A stretch of DNA of 64,000 bases from Flavobacterium sp. NRK1 (GCF_024054175.1 NZ_JAMXLA010000001.1:1234528-1298527), one strand, 5' to 3'. Positions 44,059 through 53,453 are shown, counted from the first letter of the stretch. Notes: generated from the letters alone by a model not told the origin. Program-made: numbers and translations.

Positions 44059-45990
44059 ATGCTTCATTTTATATTTTCTGTTCTTATAAAGATCAGATGC
44101 TGCGGTTACATGTGCCAGTGCATCTTTTGCCATTTCTTTATCAAGAGGTACCGGTTCCAACACAGTATCGTTTTTAATTTTAAACTGTAATGCTTCCTTA
44201 TTAGGCTGCATAATAACAACCTGATCATCTATCCTGAAAGCATTTATATCATGAAACTGCATGATAGACCTGCCTTTAACATCCTGTTTTAATTGTTTTA
44301 AATTACGCCCAGGCATTGGTGTTTCAACCTTCATTCCTGCCATATCAAGCAATGTAGGAGCAAGATCTATCTGGCTGCATAATTTTTCATATTTAGTTCC
44401 TTTTGTAACACCGGGACCTATAATAAGTGCCGGTATATGAAACTTATGAATTGGTACTAAATGCTTACCATATGTTCTGGTATTATGGTCGGCAACTACA
44501 ATGAATATGGTATTTTTAAAATACTCTTCTTTTTTAGCCAGTTCAAAAAACTTCCCAATAGCAAAATCAGCATATTTCATAGCATTGTTTACAGTATTTT
44601 TTTCTTTGTCAAACAGTTCAATTCTTCCGTCAGGAAATTCAAAAGGTTCATGGTTAGATGTTGAGAACATTAACGAGAAGAAAGGCTTACCCTTTTGACT
44701 TTTAAAATATTCATTTGCTTTAACAACCAGGTCTTCATCACTATAACCCCAGGTACCTTTAAAAGCATATTTATTTCCGTCTTTATCAAAATCTTCTTCA
44801 TCAATAATATTATCAAAGCCATTACCATTAAAAAAAGACGCCATATTATCAAAATTCGCCATCCCTCCATATATAAAACTAGTATCGTAACCTTTATCTT
44901 TCATAAGATCGGCAAGCGTAAAAAATTCTGATTGCGAATTACTTAGTTTAACAACACTTTCTGAAGGTGATGGAAGAAACCCTGTAACCACAGCTTCTAT
45001 ACCTCTTACGCTTCGGGTACCCGTGCAGTATAAGTTTGTAAACAATAATCCATCATTAGTAAGAGCATCAAAATTTGGTGTTAAAGGCTTACCACCCAAA
45101 CAGCCAATATATTCTGCACCAAGACTCTCCTGAAGAAAAATAACAACATTCATAGGCTGGTTGTTACTACTGTCAGGTGTTTGCGTATGTAATAATGGCA
45201 ATTCAGCATCTGTAAAATCTTCAGGCTGGGCCGTCATATATTTTTTAACCCTTGTATAAGCTTCAGCACTATCCATTTTACCATACATTTTACCTGAATT
45301 GTTTTCATTTTTTAATGAGTAAGCAGCAAAAGCAACAGTGTAAAATGAATTAAGCCCCATGCAGTTTGTAAGCTGATCAAACGAAAAAACAGCATTACTT
45401 GCGTTTATAGGCCTTTTAGAAGTTAAACTACCCCTAGCGCCAAAAAAAAGTAAAAAAGCTACAGGAACGAATAAAAACAGCTTAAATCGGTATTCTGTAA
45501 ACGGAGTAGCAAATAATGATCTTCTTTTTTTAAATAATAGATAAATAAAAGCTCCCATTATAACAAAGGTCAGTATAATAGAACTTAAATAACTTTTAAA
45601 CAACGTACCCATTACCTCTTTCGGATAAATAAGATAATCAAGGAAAAGCCTGTTAGGCCTGGTATCATATTGCTTTATAAAATCTGAACTGGTAAGCTCC
45701 ATAAGTAATATCAATACCAAAAAAAGGATATAGTAAATATTTAGAAATCTATTGAAATAATGAAGATACTTACCCGGCACGAAACTTATAATAAGAAATG
45801 GCAGGAACGATAAATAGCATAAAAGTATCAGGTCAAACCTTAAACCTATTGGGAAAATATACCAGTAATCAGGGGTATCATCTATTCTATCCTTAAAGAT
45901 GAAAAAAAGTATTATCCTGCTTAAAGTGGTAATTGCTAAACCAATAAGTATAAAATTGGCAATTGACTTAAGGTATGAAAGTTTCTTCAT
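44041..45990 (-). CDS. LTA synthase family / sulfatase-like membrane phosphotransferase
   Basis: A 649-residue protein with five N-terminal membrane segments (about 10-215) and an extracytoplasmic sulfatase-fold domain (about 275-600). Key motifs: metal-binding VVIFLQESLG near 280, the Thr nucleophile in CTGTRSVRGIEA near 323-334, STSNHEPF near 440 and VVADHNTRTYG near 500. This is the lipoteichoic-acid-synthase and phosphoglycerol-transferase plan. In a Gram-negative host it more likely transfers phosphoglycerol or phosphoethanolamine to glycans or lipids. The substrate is not determined. Confidence 0.88.
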   Translation of the reverse strand: MKKLSYLKSIANFILIGLAITTLSRIILFFIFKDRIDDTPDYWYIFPIGLRFDLILLCYLSFLPFLIISFVPGKYLHYFNRFLNIYYILFLVLILLMELTSSDFIKQYDTRPNRLFLDYLIYPKEVMGTLFKSYLSSIILTFVIMGAFIYLLFKKRRSLFATPFTEYRFKLFLFVPVAFLLFFGARGSLTSKRPINASNAVFSFDQLTNCMGLNSFYTVAFAAYSLKNENNSGKMYGKMDSAEAYTRVKKYMTAQPEDFTDAELPLLHTQTPDSSNNQPMNVVIFLQESLGAEYIGCLGGKPLTPNFDALTNDGLLFTNLYCTGTRSVRGIEAVVTGFLPSPSESVVKLSNSQSEFFTLADLMKDKGYDTSFIYGGMANFDNMASFFNGNGFDNIIDEEDFDKDGNKYAFKGTWGYSDEDLVVKANEYFKSQKGKPFFSLMFSTSNHEPFEFPDGRIELFDKEKNTVNNAMKYADFAIGKFFELAKKEEYFKNTIFIVVADHNTRTYGKHLVPIHKFHIPALIIGPGVTKGTKYEKLCSQIDLAPTLLDMAGMKVETPMPGRNLKQLKQDVKGRSIMQFHDINAFRIDDQVVIMQPNKEALQFKIKNDTVLEPVPLDKEMAKDALAHVTAASDLYKNRKYKMKHKKTGN

Positions 45991-46100
45991 AAAATATTGT
46001 TAAAAAATATTTACGAAATTATTAACTTATTCTTTATCAAAGCAGAATAATTAAAAAATTAAGCAATTAATAAGTAAAATAAAAAATGGTTTAATTTTTC

Positions 46101-46130
46101 TTGCGTTAGAGTAAAATATATGTAAATTTG
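46101..46130 (+). promoter_or_regulatory. Promoter of tRNA-Cys
   Basis: TTG (46101-46103), 19 nt, TAAATTTG (46123-46130): a full Bacteroidota promoter, 17 nt before the tRNA. Confidence 0.85.
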
Positions 46131-46147
46131 CCAACCATATATGTAAT

Positions 46148-46218
46148 GGCATCTTGGCCGAGCGGCTAGGCTCAGGTCTGCAAAACCTGCTACAGCGGTT
46201 CGAATCCGCTAGATGCCT
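46148..46218 (+). tRNA. tRNA-Cys (anticodon GCA)
   Basis: A 71-nt cloverleaf. The acceptor arm is GGCATCT/AGATGCC with discriminator T, as expected for tRNA-Cys. The anticodon stem-loop CAGGT-CTGCAAA-ACCTG carries GCA. The T arm is AGCGG-TTCGAAT-CCGCT. CCA is not encoded. A T-rich terminator hairpin follows. Confidence 0.97.
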
Positions 46219-46222
46219 CAGC

Positions 46223-46256
46223 AAAAAAGCTTTCACAAATTGTGAAAGCTTTTTTA
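46223..46256. terminator. Terminator of tRNA-Cys (bidirectional)
   Basis: AAAAAAGCTTTCACA/TGTGAAAGCTTTTTT, a perfect 15-bp stem. Confidence 0.93.
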
Positions 46257-46272
46257 TTTGATTGCTTATTAG

Positions 46273-46956
46273 TTATTTAGAATTCTCTTCAAACTTTTCA
46301 ATCATCTTATTCCCTTCTCCCGGAAACCATCCCTGAAATAATAAGGCTATACCGAAAACAACAAGAATAATGCTTATTGCTTTTTTAATTTTCATAATAT
46401 TATTCATTGTAAGTTTACTTCTTAACTGTTTTGCAAGCAGTATTTTACAAAGATCTAAAGTAAAATATGAAAGTATAACCGATACAAAGAATATGAAAAT
46501 TCTAGATGGCTGCATATCAAGTTTTGGCCCCCAGGTAATAATAATGGCAAGCCAGAAACCTAATACTCCAATGTTTATAAAATTAAGTACAAAGCCTTTT
46601 ACAAAAAGGCTTATATAATTCTTTTTAAGAATGTCTTTAGAGGCATCATCAATAATATCATTCTTTGCTGTTTTGTTTATTTTCAGAAAAGAAATAATAC
46701 CATAAGTAACCATAATTAACCCTCCGAAAATAAATAAAGAAGGATCGTCTTTTATATTTTCAAGAAGCTGATAACTACTAAAATAAGCAATAAGTATAAA
46801 GATTATATCTGATGTAATAGCACCTGCATCAAAAGCTACGGCAGCTCTGAATCCTTTAATAACACTGGTTTCTAATAATACAAAAAAAACAGCTCCGGGC
46901 ATTATGCTCAAAAAAAAACCTAGTGGAATGGCGCTTAAAATATCTTGTAACATCAA
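46273..46956 (-). CDS. LysE family translocator
   Basis: A 227-residue inner-membrane exporter of the LysE/RhtB family. It begins with PLGFFLSIMPGAVFFVLLETS and has six hydrophobic segments, with the conserved SDIIFILIAYF stretch in the second (about 48-58). LysE family members export amino acids, but the substrate is not known. It is a single gene between tRNA-Cys and the head-GIN pair. Confidence 0.85.
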   Translation of the reverse strand: MMLQDILSAIPLGFFLSIMPGAVFFVLLETSVIKGFRAAVAFDAGAITSDIIFILIAYFSSYQLLENIKDDPSLFIFGGLIMVTYGIISFLKINKTAKNDIIDDASKDILKKNYISLFVKGFVLNFINIGVLGFWLAIIITWGPKLDMQPSRIFIFFVSVILSYFTLDLCKILLAKQLRSKLTMNNIMKIKKAISIILVVFGIALLFQGWFPGEGNKMIEKFEENSK

Positions 46957-47027
46957 ATTAAATTAAGTCATGCAAGTTACTATTTTAAATTTTTATATAA
47001 ACATAACATTAAAACAGATATGTAAAA

Positions 47028-47067
47028 ATCCCCGAAATAACCATTTTTTTCAGATGCTTTCGGGGAT
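47028..47067 (-). terminator. Terminator-like hairpin after the second head-GIN gene
   Basis: ATCCCCGAAA/TTTCGGGGAT, a 10-bp stem with a 20-nt loop, T-rich downstream on the minus strand. Confidence 0.7.
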
Positions 47068-47090
47068 CATTGGAGTACTTTTAATAATAA

Positions 47091-47732
47091 CTATTTTACT
47101 ATAATAATTTTTGCATTACTATCCTTTATCTGGCTCACTTTTTTTGGTTTGCCATATACTTTTAAATATCCATCTGAACCTACTGCAGTTGTTAACATAC
47201 CTGTTGCTGTTATTGTTCCCTTTCCATCAGAACCAATGTTTATAGTTACATCTTCAACATTAAGTTTTTCAGAATTATAATCAGCGTCGGAGCCTATTGT
47301 AGCACTCATTCTTATTGCCTTCCCATTTATTACTACCTTAGCATCTGAACCGGCGGTTACCTGTAATTCCTGTAAATTAACACTAAGCGTTGCTTTACTG
47401 TCTGCACCGGCAGTTAACTGTAAATTCTTTCCGTTAATTTCATCCTTACATGTTAGTATTGCATCTGAACCCAATGTAATGCTTTCAATATCATTTTTAT
47501 AGTATAAAGTTGCATTTCCTTCACCATTTAATACCAGGTTATCGTCGTTATTATACTCTATTTCAAAAGTTTCCTCACTATTAAATACAAGTTTATCATC
47601 ATTGCTCTTTACCAAATCCAGTTTGATATCACTCCCAATGGTTATTCTTTTAAAAGGTTCTAGTTCAATAGTTTTTTGAGCATCAGCAAATTGAAAAATT
47701 ACAAGGGCTGCAATAACTAAGAATGATTTCAT
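47091..47732 (-). CDS. Head-GIN (DUF2807) domain exported protein A
   Basis: A 213-residue protein with a signal peptide ending near residue 18 (DAQ). The rest is a beta-helix-like head-GIN domain. A GSD or GAD turn recurs about every 18-24 residues (IGSDI, LGSDA, AGADS, AGSDA, IGSDA, IGSDG, VGSDG), seven times in total, as in a solenoid. Head-GIN proteins are exported and of unknown role, perhaps adhesion-like. It is paralogous to the gene at 47880-48554, which lies upstream in the same direction and is separated by a terminator. Confidence 0.82.
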   Translation of the reverse strand: MKSFLVIAALVIFQFADAQKTIELEPFKRITIGSDIKLDLVKSNDDKLVFNSEETFEIEYNNDDNLVLNGEGNATLYYKNDIESITLGSDAILTCKDEINGKNLQLTAGADSKATLSVNLQELQVTAGSDAKVVINGKAIRMSATIGSDADYNSEKLNVEDVTINIGSDGKGTITATGMLTTAVGSDGYLKVYGKPKKVSQIKDSNAKIIIVK

Positions 47733-47815
47733 AACATATATGTTTTAAAATTGATTGATTTGAATACTTTACTAAAGACCTATATTTTAAATTATTGTTA
47801 CACTTTATTTAAAAA

Positions 47816-47855
47816 AAATCCCGGAAAATAGTATTGCTACTACTTTCTGGGATTT
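47816..47855 (-). terminator. Hairpin between the two head-GIN genes
   Basis: AAATCCCGGAAA and TTTCTGGGATTT pair (one G-U) with inner TAGTA/TACTA pairing; T-rich tail on the minus strand. Confidence 0.7.
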
Positions 47856-47879
47856 ATATAATTTTTAATCTTAAATAAA

Positions 47880-48554
47880 TTAACTTCTAACTTCTATTCT
47901 ACCTCCTGCAAATGTTTTTTTATTTACCTGCGGTGGGTTTCCGTAAATATTTATATCACCCCCTGCCCTTGTTTTTGCTTCAACAAATTCAGTTGCATTT
48001 ACATCGGCTTCTCCACCGGCATTTATACTTACTTCAGTTTGTGAGGTAATAAGATCCCTACCTTTAAATATACCTCCTGATGTTATTACAATATCATGAT
48101 TATCAGCTTTTCCTGTAATATTTAATATACCCCCGGAACTAGCTTTTGAATTCAGTTTTTTAACATCAATATTCAGTTTAATTTCAGCTCCCTCTTTCGC
48201 ATTAAGTACAAAAGCGGTAGCTTTAAAAGTATCCTGAGATGCTATTCTGGCACCTTCGTTTGCCTCTATTTGATCAATATTATTTTTATAATATAAAGTA
48301 ACGCTAATATCTTCTCCTGCAAGAAGTTTAGTGAGCTTCATTCTTATTTTAAGCTCATTATTTTTAGTAACTACTTCTACATCTTCTTTTCTGGATCCTT
48401 TAATTACTATCCTGTTTTCATTGCTTTTAACCATAAGTACATCTATCTGGTCAAAAGCTTTTACTGTGGTAAATTCCCCTAAAGCCTTATCTATATCCTG
48501 AGCAGATACCAGTTGAAATAACATAACAGCTGCAAATACAATTGCTTTTTTCAT
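47880..48554 (-). CDS. Head-GIN (DUF2807) domain exported protein B
   Basis: A 224-residue protein with a signal peptide (about 1-18, cut before QD) and a head-GIN beta-solenoid. Repeated turns are of the GG/GA type (NEGARI, KEGAEI, SSGGIL, TSGGIF, NAGGEA, RAGGDI, FAGGRI), where its paralogue uses GSD. It probably arose from the same ancestor by duplication, with divergence of the turn sequence. Each gene has its own terminator, so they are separate transcription units. Confidence 0.82.
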   Translation of the reverse strand: MKKAIVFAAVMLFQLVSAQDIDKALGEFTTVKAFDQIDVLMVKSNENRIVIKGSRKEDVEVVTKNNELKIRMKLTKLLAGEDISVTLYYKNNIDQIEANEGARIASQDTFKATAFVLNAKEGAEIKLNIDVKKLNSKASSGGILNITGKADNHDIVITSGGIFKGRDLITSQTEVSINAGGEADVNATEFVEAKTRAGGDINIYGNPPQVNKKTFAGGRIEVRS

Positions 48555-48619
48555 GATCTTTCTTTTTAAAATTTATGTCTTTAGTAAAAAGACATATAAA
48601 AAATTAAAGTGTTACAGTT

Positions 48620-50800
48620 TTACTCGTTTTTTCTTAAATACTGAAAATCAAGCTGCTTTTTAACAAGATCTGCATTTTTTACTTTTACATAAACCTCGTC
48701 ACCCAGCTGAAGAAGATTATGAGTAACCTCTCCTACCAGTGCATATTGCTTTTCATCAAATGTGTAATAATCGTCTTTAATTTCACGGATACGACACATC
48801 CCTTCACATTTGTTAGATACTATTTCTACATAAATTCCCCATTCGGTAACGCCAGAAATAACACCTAAGAATTCTTCATCCTTATGGTCAAGCATATACT
48901 TAACCTGCATGTATTTTATACTGTCACGCTCTGCATTTGCAGCAAGGTTTTCCATATTGGATGAGTGCATACATTTTTCTTCATATACTTCTTCATCAAC
49001 TGATTTTCCTCCGTCAAGATAGTACTGAAGCAATCTATGTGCCATAACATCAGGATACCTTCTTATGGGCGATGTAAAATGCGAATAATAATCAAAAGCA
49101 AGGCCGTAATGCCCAATGTTATGGGTAGAATATTTAGCCTTACTCATACTTCTTATTGCCAGTGTATCAACAAGGTTTTGCTCTTTTTTACCCTGTACTT
49201 CAGACAATAGATTATTAAGTGATTTAGATACAGTAGCTTTACTTTTAAAATTAATGCTGTATCCAAATTTAGATATTATGGTTTGCAGGTTGATAAGTTT
49301 ATCTTCATCCGGTTCATCGTGAATCCTGTACACAAATGTTTTTTCCTGTTTACCTATAAATTCAGCTACTTTTCTGTTGGCAAGCAGCATAAATTCTTCA
49401 ATAAGATGATTAGCATCTTTAGCTACTTTAAAATAAACACCCGTAGGTTCTGCATTTTCATCAAGGTGGAATTTTACTTCTACCTTATCAAAAGAAATTG
49501 CACCGTTAGCCAGCCTTTTACGTCGTAATATTTTAGCCAGCTCATCCATTTTAAGCGTAGCTTCCCTAATATCTTCGCTTACAGTGTATTCTTCTCCTGT
49601 TAAAGAAATTTCTGCCGGAATTGTACTTCCTTTAGTTTCTATAATATGCTGTGCTTCTTCATAAGCAAACCGCTGATCGGAATAAATAACTGTACGTCCA
49701 AACCATTGGTTTACAACTTCTCCTTTGTTATTTAGCTGAAATACAGCCGAAAAAGTATATTTTTCTTCATGTGGTCTAAGCGAACATGCAAAGTTAGATA
49801 ATACTTCAGGCAGCATAGGTACTACCCTGTCTACCAGGTAAACAGATGTTGCACGGTTGTATGCTTCTTCATCCAGAATAGTTCCTTCCTTCAGGTAATA
49901 AGAAACATCAGCAATATGAATACCAATTTCATAATTACCATTATCAAGTTTTTCAAATGATAATGCATCATCAAAATCTTTAGCATCACGAGGGTCAATA
50001 GTAAAGGTTAATACATCACGCATATCCCTCCTATTTGCTATTTCCTCAGGCTGAATACTTGTATCCAGTTTTTGTGCAAACACTTCTACATCAACAGGAA
50101 AATCATAAGGCAGTCCGTATTCTGCAAGTATTGCGTGTATCTCTGTATTGTGTTCTCCCGGCTTACCTAAAACCTTTATTACCTCCCCGAAAGGACTATC
50201 GGCTTTAGCAGGCCAGTCGTCTAATTTTACTAAAACAACATCACCGTTTTCTGCATTGCCTTCTTTACCTTTTGGTATAAAAATATCGGTATACATTTTA
50301 GGATTAGCTGTAGATACAAAAGAGAAATTCTTTTGAATATCTATAACACCAACAAATTCTGTTTTTGCCCTTTCTAAAATTTCAACAACCTCTCCTTCCG
50401 GCTTCCTGCCTCTTCTTCTGTTGTATATATATACTTTAACCTTATCTTTATCAAGTGCTTTGTTAAGATTATTGGTAGGTATAAATATATCATCTTCTAG
50501 TTCAGGAGAAACAAAATAAGCTGTTTTCCTGCTTGTCATATCAATTATTCCCTCTACATAGTCAGCTTTGGCCAATACTCTGTATTTCCCTCTTTCAGTT
50601 TCTTCAATTTTTTCCTGAGATGCCAAAATCTTGAGTTCTTTAATGATCTCATTTCTGCTTTTAGTATCATTCAGTTCAAGTACAGCAGCTATCTGCTTGT
50701 AATTAAAAGATTTATTAGGGTCTTTTGCGAGTATCTTATAAATTCTTCTGGAAAAATCCTTTTCCTTTTTTTCTGACGGTCTTCCGTTCCTTTTACTCAT
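48620..50800 (-). CDS. rnr: Ribonuclease R
   Basis: A 726-residue 3'-5' exoribonuclease of the RNB family that degrades structured RNA. An N-terminal basic helix-turn-helix region (about 1-70) is followed by cold-shock domains and the RNB catalytic core. The acidic motif TIDPRDAKDFDDALS (about 268-282) holds the metal-binding aspartates. A C-terminal S1 domain (about 640-720) ends the protein. The length fits RNase R rather than RNase II. It is the last gene before the polarity switch at about 50.9 kb. Confidence 0.97.
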   Translation of the reverse strand: MSKRNGRPSEKKEKDFSRRIYKILAKDPNKSFNYKQIAAVLELNDTKSRNEIIKELKILASQEKIEETERGKYRVLAKADYVEGIIDMTSRKTAYFVSPELEDDIFIPTNNLNKALDKDKVKVYIYNRRRGRKPEGEVVEILERAKTEFVGVIDIQKNFSFVSTANPKMYTDIFIPKGKEGNAENGDVVLVKLDDWPAKADSPFGEVIKVLGKPGEHNTEIHAILAEYGLPYDFPVDVEVFAQKLDTSIQPEEIANRRDMRDVLTFTIDPRDAKDFDDALSFEKLDNGNYEIGIHIADVSYYLKEGTILDEEAYNRATSVYLVDRVVPMLPEVLSNFACSLRPHEEKYTFSAVFQLNNKGEVVNQWFGRTVIYSDQRFAYEEAQHIIETKGSTIPAEISLTGEEYTVSEDIREATLKMDELAKILRRKRLANGAISFDKVEVKFHLDENAEPTGVYFKVAKDANHLIEEFMLLANRKVAEFIGKQEKTFVYRIHDEPDEDKLINLQTIISKFGYSINFKSKATVSKSLNNLLSEVQGKKEQNLVDTLAIRSMSKAKYSTHNIGHYGLAFDYYSHFTSPIRRYPDVMAHRLLQYYLDGGKSVDEEVYEEKCMHSSNMENLAANAERDSIKYMQVKYMLDHKDEEFLGVISGVTEWGIYVEIVSNKCEGMCRIREIKDDYYTFDEKQYALVGEVTHNLLQLGDEVYVKVKNADLVKKQLDFQYLRKNE

Positions 50801-50919
50801 ATAATTCTTTAAATAATGCTGAAAATTACAAATAACTACGACATATTATAGGTTTTTTAATGAAATAATAACTTATAAGTTTCTAAATTTATAGTCAGAT
50901 AATACTGAAACTTATTTAT

Positions 50920-51159
50920 ATGGAACACTTTATAACCGCTGCAGTATTTAATTATCCGCACGAAATAACCATTTTAAAGCATCTTTTGCAGGACGAAGGT
51001 ATTCAGTACTATTTTGAGAACGAAACCATGGCAGACTTGCTCCCTATGTATTCTTACGCACTGGGAGGCATCAAACTTAAAGTACATCCTCACGATCTGG
51101 AAATCGTAAAAGAAATTCTGAGTAAACTTGACACCGATAATCATTTAAAAATAGTTTAA
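50920..51159 (+). CDS. DUF2007 domain protein (putative signal-transducing protein)
   Basis: A 79-residue protein of the DUF2007 type: HEITILKHLLQDEGIQYYFENE followed by the GGIKLKVHPHDLEIVKEIL second half, a ferredoxin-like fold of the kind also found in PII-like families. Function unknown. It is the first rightward gene after rnr and borders the long AT-rich non-coding segment. Confidence 0.8.
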   Translation: MEHFITAAVFNYPHEITILKHLLQDEGIQYYFENETMADLLPMYSYALGGIKLKVHPHDLEIVKEILSKLDTDNHLKIV

Positions 51160-51875
51160 CCAAAAAAGGTTTTCAACACTTATTAAAAACAACAAAAAAG
51201 AAGATTTTTAAAATTTAAATTTTTGATGATTATTATTGCTTGTTAATAATGCCAATAACTTTTTTTAAAGGCGACTACTTTTAGAGTTATACAATTTTAT
51301 ACACTGCTATAAACAATGTTAAGGAATTGTAAAATTTTATAAATCAGATACTTTACAAATTTTTGGTATTAGTTATTAACAATGGTTAATTCAATATTTT
51401 TAAGGTGTTTTATTAATAAGTTTCATTGTTAATTGTTGTTAATAACTCTTCTTAATGTTTTCATAACATTTGGTAAAAAAGTAAAAAATAAATTTGGATT
51501 TTTAAGTTACGATTTTGATTAATAAAAATTTCCTTTACTTCTCAAAAATCTTCTCTTTTTTCATTTATAGTTATTAACAAATACTGTTAATTTTCAACTC
51601 CCTTTAAACACAGTACTTTACAAATATTATTAACATTGTTGTTTTTTAACAATTTTAGTTCTATATTATTTGTGCCAAAAAAGCCTAATCAACTGGTTTT
51701 TAAGTACTCAAATAATTTATACTTTTAAGCATTACCAAATGGTTAATTGTACCTTTATTACCATATACAAAAGTAAAGCAGCAGATTTATAAAATAATAA
51801 TTTTAAACAATTGTGTTTGTTTTTAACTGGGTACATGGCATTTATTTATAATTTTACAGTCTTAAATTTTTATAC
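51160..51875. other. Candidate chromosomal replication origin (oriC)
   Basis: A 716-bp AT-rich segment without genes. Seven copies of TTWTNAACA, one base from the DnaA box TTWTNCACA, occur at 51170-51178 (+), 51241-51249 (-), 51373-51381 (+), 51437-51445 (-), 51571-51579 (+), 51627-51635 (+) and 51643-51651 (+). TTATACACT, at 51297-51305, is one base off the classical box. An eighth copy is at 52370. An especially AT-rich tract lies at 51481-51565. Gene polarity switches here. This is an inference: no dnaA gene is in the window, and canonical DnaA boxes are lacking. Confidence 0.55.
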
Positions 51876-52304
51876 ATGAAAATATCTATCGGAAACGACC
51901 ATGCAGGGCCGGACTATAAAAAAGCTATTGTAAAATATCTTGAAGATAAAGGCATAGAAGTGATAAACCACGGAACAGAGACTTTTGACAGTGTTGATTA
52001 TCCTGATTTTGTTCATCCGGTGGCTAACGATGTAGAAAATGGTATTGCAGATTTTGGCATTATTATCTGCGGAAGCGGAAATGGTGTAGCAATGTCAGTT
52101 AACAAACACCAGAAAATAAGGGCTGCACTATGCTGGATAAAAGAAATCGCGGCGCTGGCGCGCCAACACAATGATGCTAACATAATAAGTATTCCGGCGC
52201 GATACACTTCTATACAACAGGCTATAGAAATGGTTGATACATTTTTAAATACACCATTTGAAGGTGGAAGGCACCAAAACAGGGTAAACAAGATTCCGTG
52301 TTAA
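51876..52304 (+). CDS. rpiB: Ribose 5-phosphate isomerase B
   Basis: A 142-residue RpiB/LacAB family enzyme that interconverts ribose 5-phosphate and ribulose 5-phosphate. GNDHAGPDYK lies at residues 6-15. Catalytic Cys65 in CGSGNGVAM is present, which separates RpiB from allose-type variants. RHQNRVNKI closes the active site at the C-terminus. Length is normal. It is followed by a strong terminator. Confidence 0.95.
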   Translation: MKISIGNDHAGPDYKKAIVKYLEDKGIEVINHGTETFDSVDYPDFVHPVANDVENGIADFGIIICGSGNGVAMSVNKHQKIRAALCWIKEIAALARQHNDANIISIPARYTSIQQAIEMVDTFLNTPFEGGRHQNRVNKIPC

Positions 52305-52323
52305 ACCGCGAAAAAATATACAG

Positions 52324-52352
52324 AAAGCTGCAACTACATTTGCAGCTTTTTT
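52324..52352 (+). terminator. Terminator of rpiB
   Basis: AAAGCTGCAA/TTGCAGCTTT stem with a T-run. Confidence 0.9.
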
Positions 52353-52441
52353 ATGACCAAATTTGATAATTATTAACAATAAAGTAATATATACCTCATT
52401 GTTTTTACAATAACTTTGAGCACTTATAACTGGTTAATACT

Positions 52442-53344
52442 GTGTCAAATCCGCGAATACATAAACATACTGTAGAAGGTAAAAACCTTTTATTTTCTAT
52501 ACTGCTAAATATAGTTATAACTACATCGCAGGTTGTGGGTGGTTTGCTTTCGGGCAGCCTTTCGCTATTGTCAGACGCATTGCACAACTTTAGCGATGTA
52601 CTGTCGCTGGTTATAAGCTACGTTGCCCATAAACTTTCGCAGCGCCAGGCAACACTCAAACAAACTTTCGGGCTGAAAAGGGCAGAGCTTATTGCCGCTT
52701 TTGTAAACGCGCTTACCTTAATAGTAGTAGCCCTTATACTTATTTATGAAGCTATACTGCGCTTTTTTAATCCGGTTACTATTGCGCCGGCATTGGTAAT
52801 ATGGTTATCAGCATTAGGCATTGTAGCAAACGGACTATCGGTTTTACTGCTCAAAAAAGACGCCGATCATAACCTGAATATGAAATCGGCTTACCTGCAT
52901 CTGCTTACCGATATGATGGCATCTGTAGCGGTATTGGTTGGTGGTTTGCTAATGAAGTATTTTCAGGTGTACTGGGTAGATAATATACTTACACTGGGTA
53001 TAGCAGTGTATCTTATAGTAGTAGCTTTTGATCTGCTAAAACAATCCACCCATATGCTGATGCTTTTTACCCCTAATGAAGTTAATATTGAGGAAATTAT
53101 TGAAGAAGTCCACAAAATTTCGGGCTGCGCCCGCTTACATCATATTCACGTGTGGCATTTAAATGAAGAAGAGCTCCACCTGGAAGCCCATCTTGATTGT
53201 TCTCACGATATGACGCTGTCACAATTTAATATTCTCCTGCACAAAATAGAGGAGGTGCTGTATGAAAAATTCAGTATTAACCACGTTAACATTCAGCCGG
53301 AATTTAAAAAAGAAGACCCGAAAGATTTTATAGTGCAGGATTGA
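52442..53344 (+). CDS. Cation diffusion facilitator (CzcD/ZitB-like zinc exporter)
   Basis: A 300-residue inner-membrane metal/proton antiporter. Six membrane segments carry the CDF metal site: the DALHNFSD motif in the second segment (about residues 45-52, HxxxD) and HLLTDMMASV in the fifth (about 152-161). A His-rich start (RIHKHTVEG) and a C-terminal ferredoxin-like domain (about 200-290) with HHIHVWHL follow. Zn2+ is the likely substrate. The start codon is GTG; no upstream ATG is available. Confidence 0.93.
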   Translation: MSNPRIHKHTVEGKNLLFSILLNIVITTSQVVGGLLSGSLSLLSDALHNFSDVLSLVISYVAHKLSQRQATLKQTFGLKRAELIAAFVNALTLIVVALILIYEAILRFFNPVTIAPALVIWLSALGIVANGLSVLLLKKDADHNLNMKSAYLHLLTDMMASVAVLVGGLLMKYFQVYWVDNILTLGIAVYLIVVAFDLLKQSTHMLMLFTPNEVNIEEIIEEVHKISGCARLHHIHVWHLNEEELHLEAHLDCSHDMTLSQFNILLHKIEEVLYEKFSINHVNIQPEFKKEDPKDFIVQD

Positions 53345-53360
53345 TTTTTAATTATCTATT

Positions 53361-53437
53361 GACTGAATTTACATTAATTGTGTCATTTAATTGACTGAAT
53401 TTACATTAATTACGTCATTTAAATGACTGAATTTATA
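53361..53437. repeat. 32-bp tandem repeat upstream of the AAA ATPase gene
   Basis: Two full 32-bp units starting GACTGAATTTACATTAATT (53361-53392 and 53393-53424) are followed by a 13-bp partial third (53425-53437). Each unit holds TGAC...GTCA ends that form an inverted repeat. There are no spacers, so it is not CRISPR. Confidence 0.9.
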
Positions 53438-53445
53438 TTTTTTAT

Positions 53446-53453
53446 TATTTTTG
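53446..53453 (+). promoter_or_regulatory. Predicted -7 element of the AAA ATPase gene
   Basis: TATTTTTG, perfect TAnnTTTG, 24 nt before the ATG at 53478 and right after the 32-bp repeats; it excludes the TTG start at 53451. Confidence 0.6.

Noticed and set aside
51297-51305. TTATACACT as a canonical DnaA box
   Set aside because: One mismatch at the last base; treated only as supporting evidence for the origin candidate.
53361-53437. Possible CRISPR array
   Set aside because: The 32-bp units are directly adjacent without spacers, only 2.5 copies exist, and there are no cas genes.
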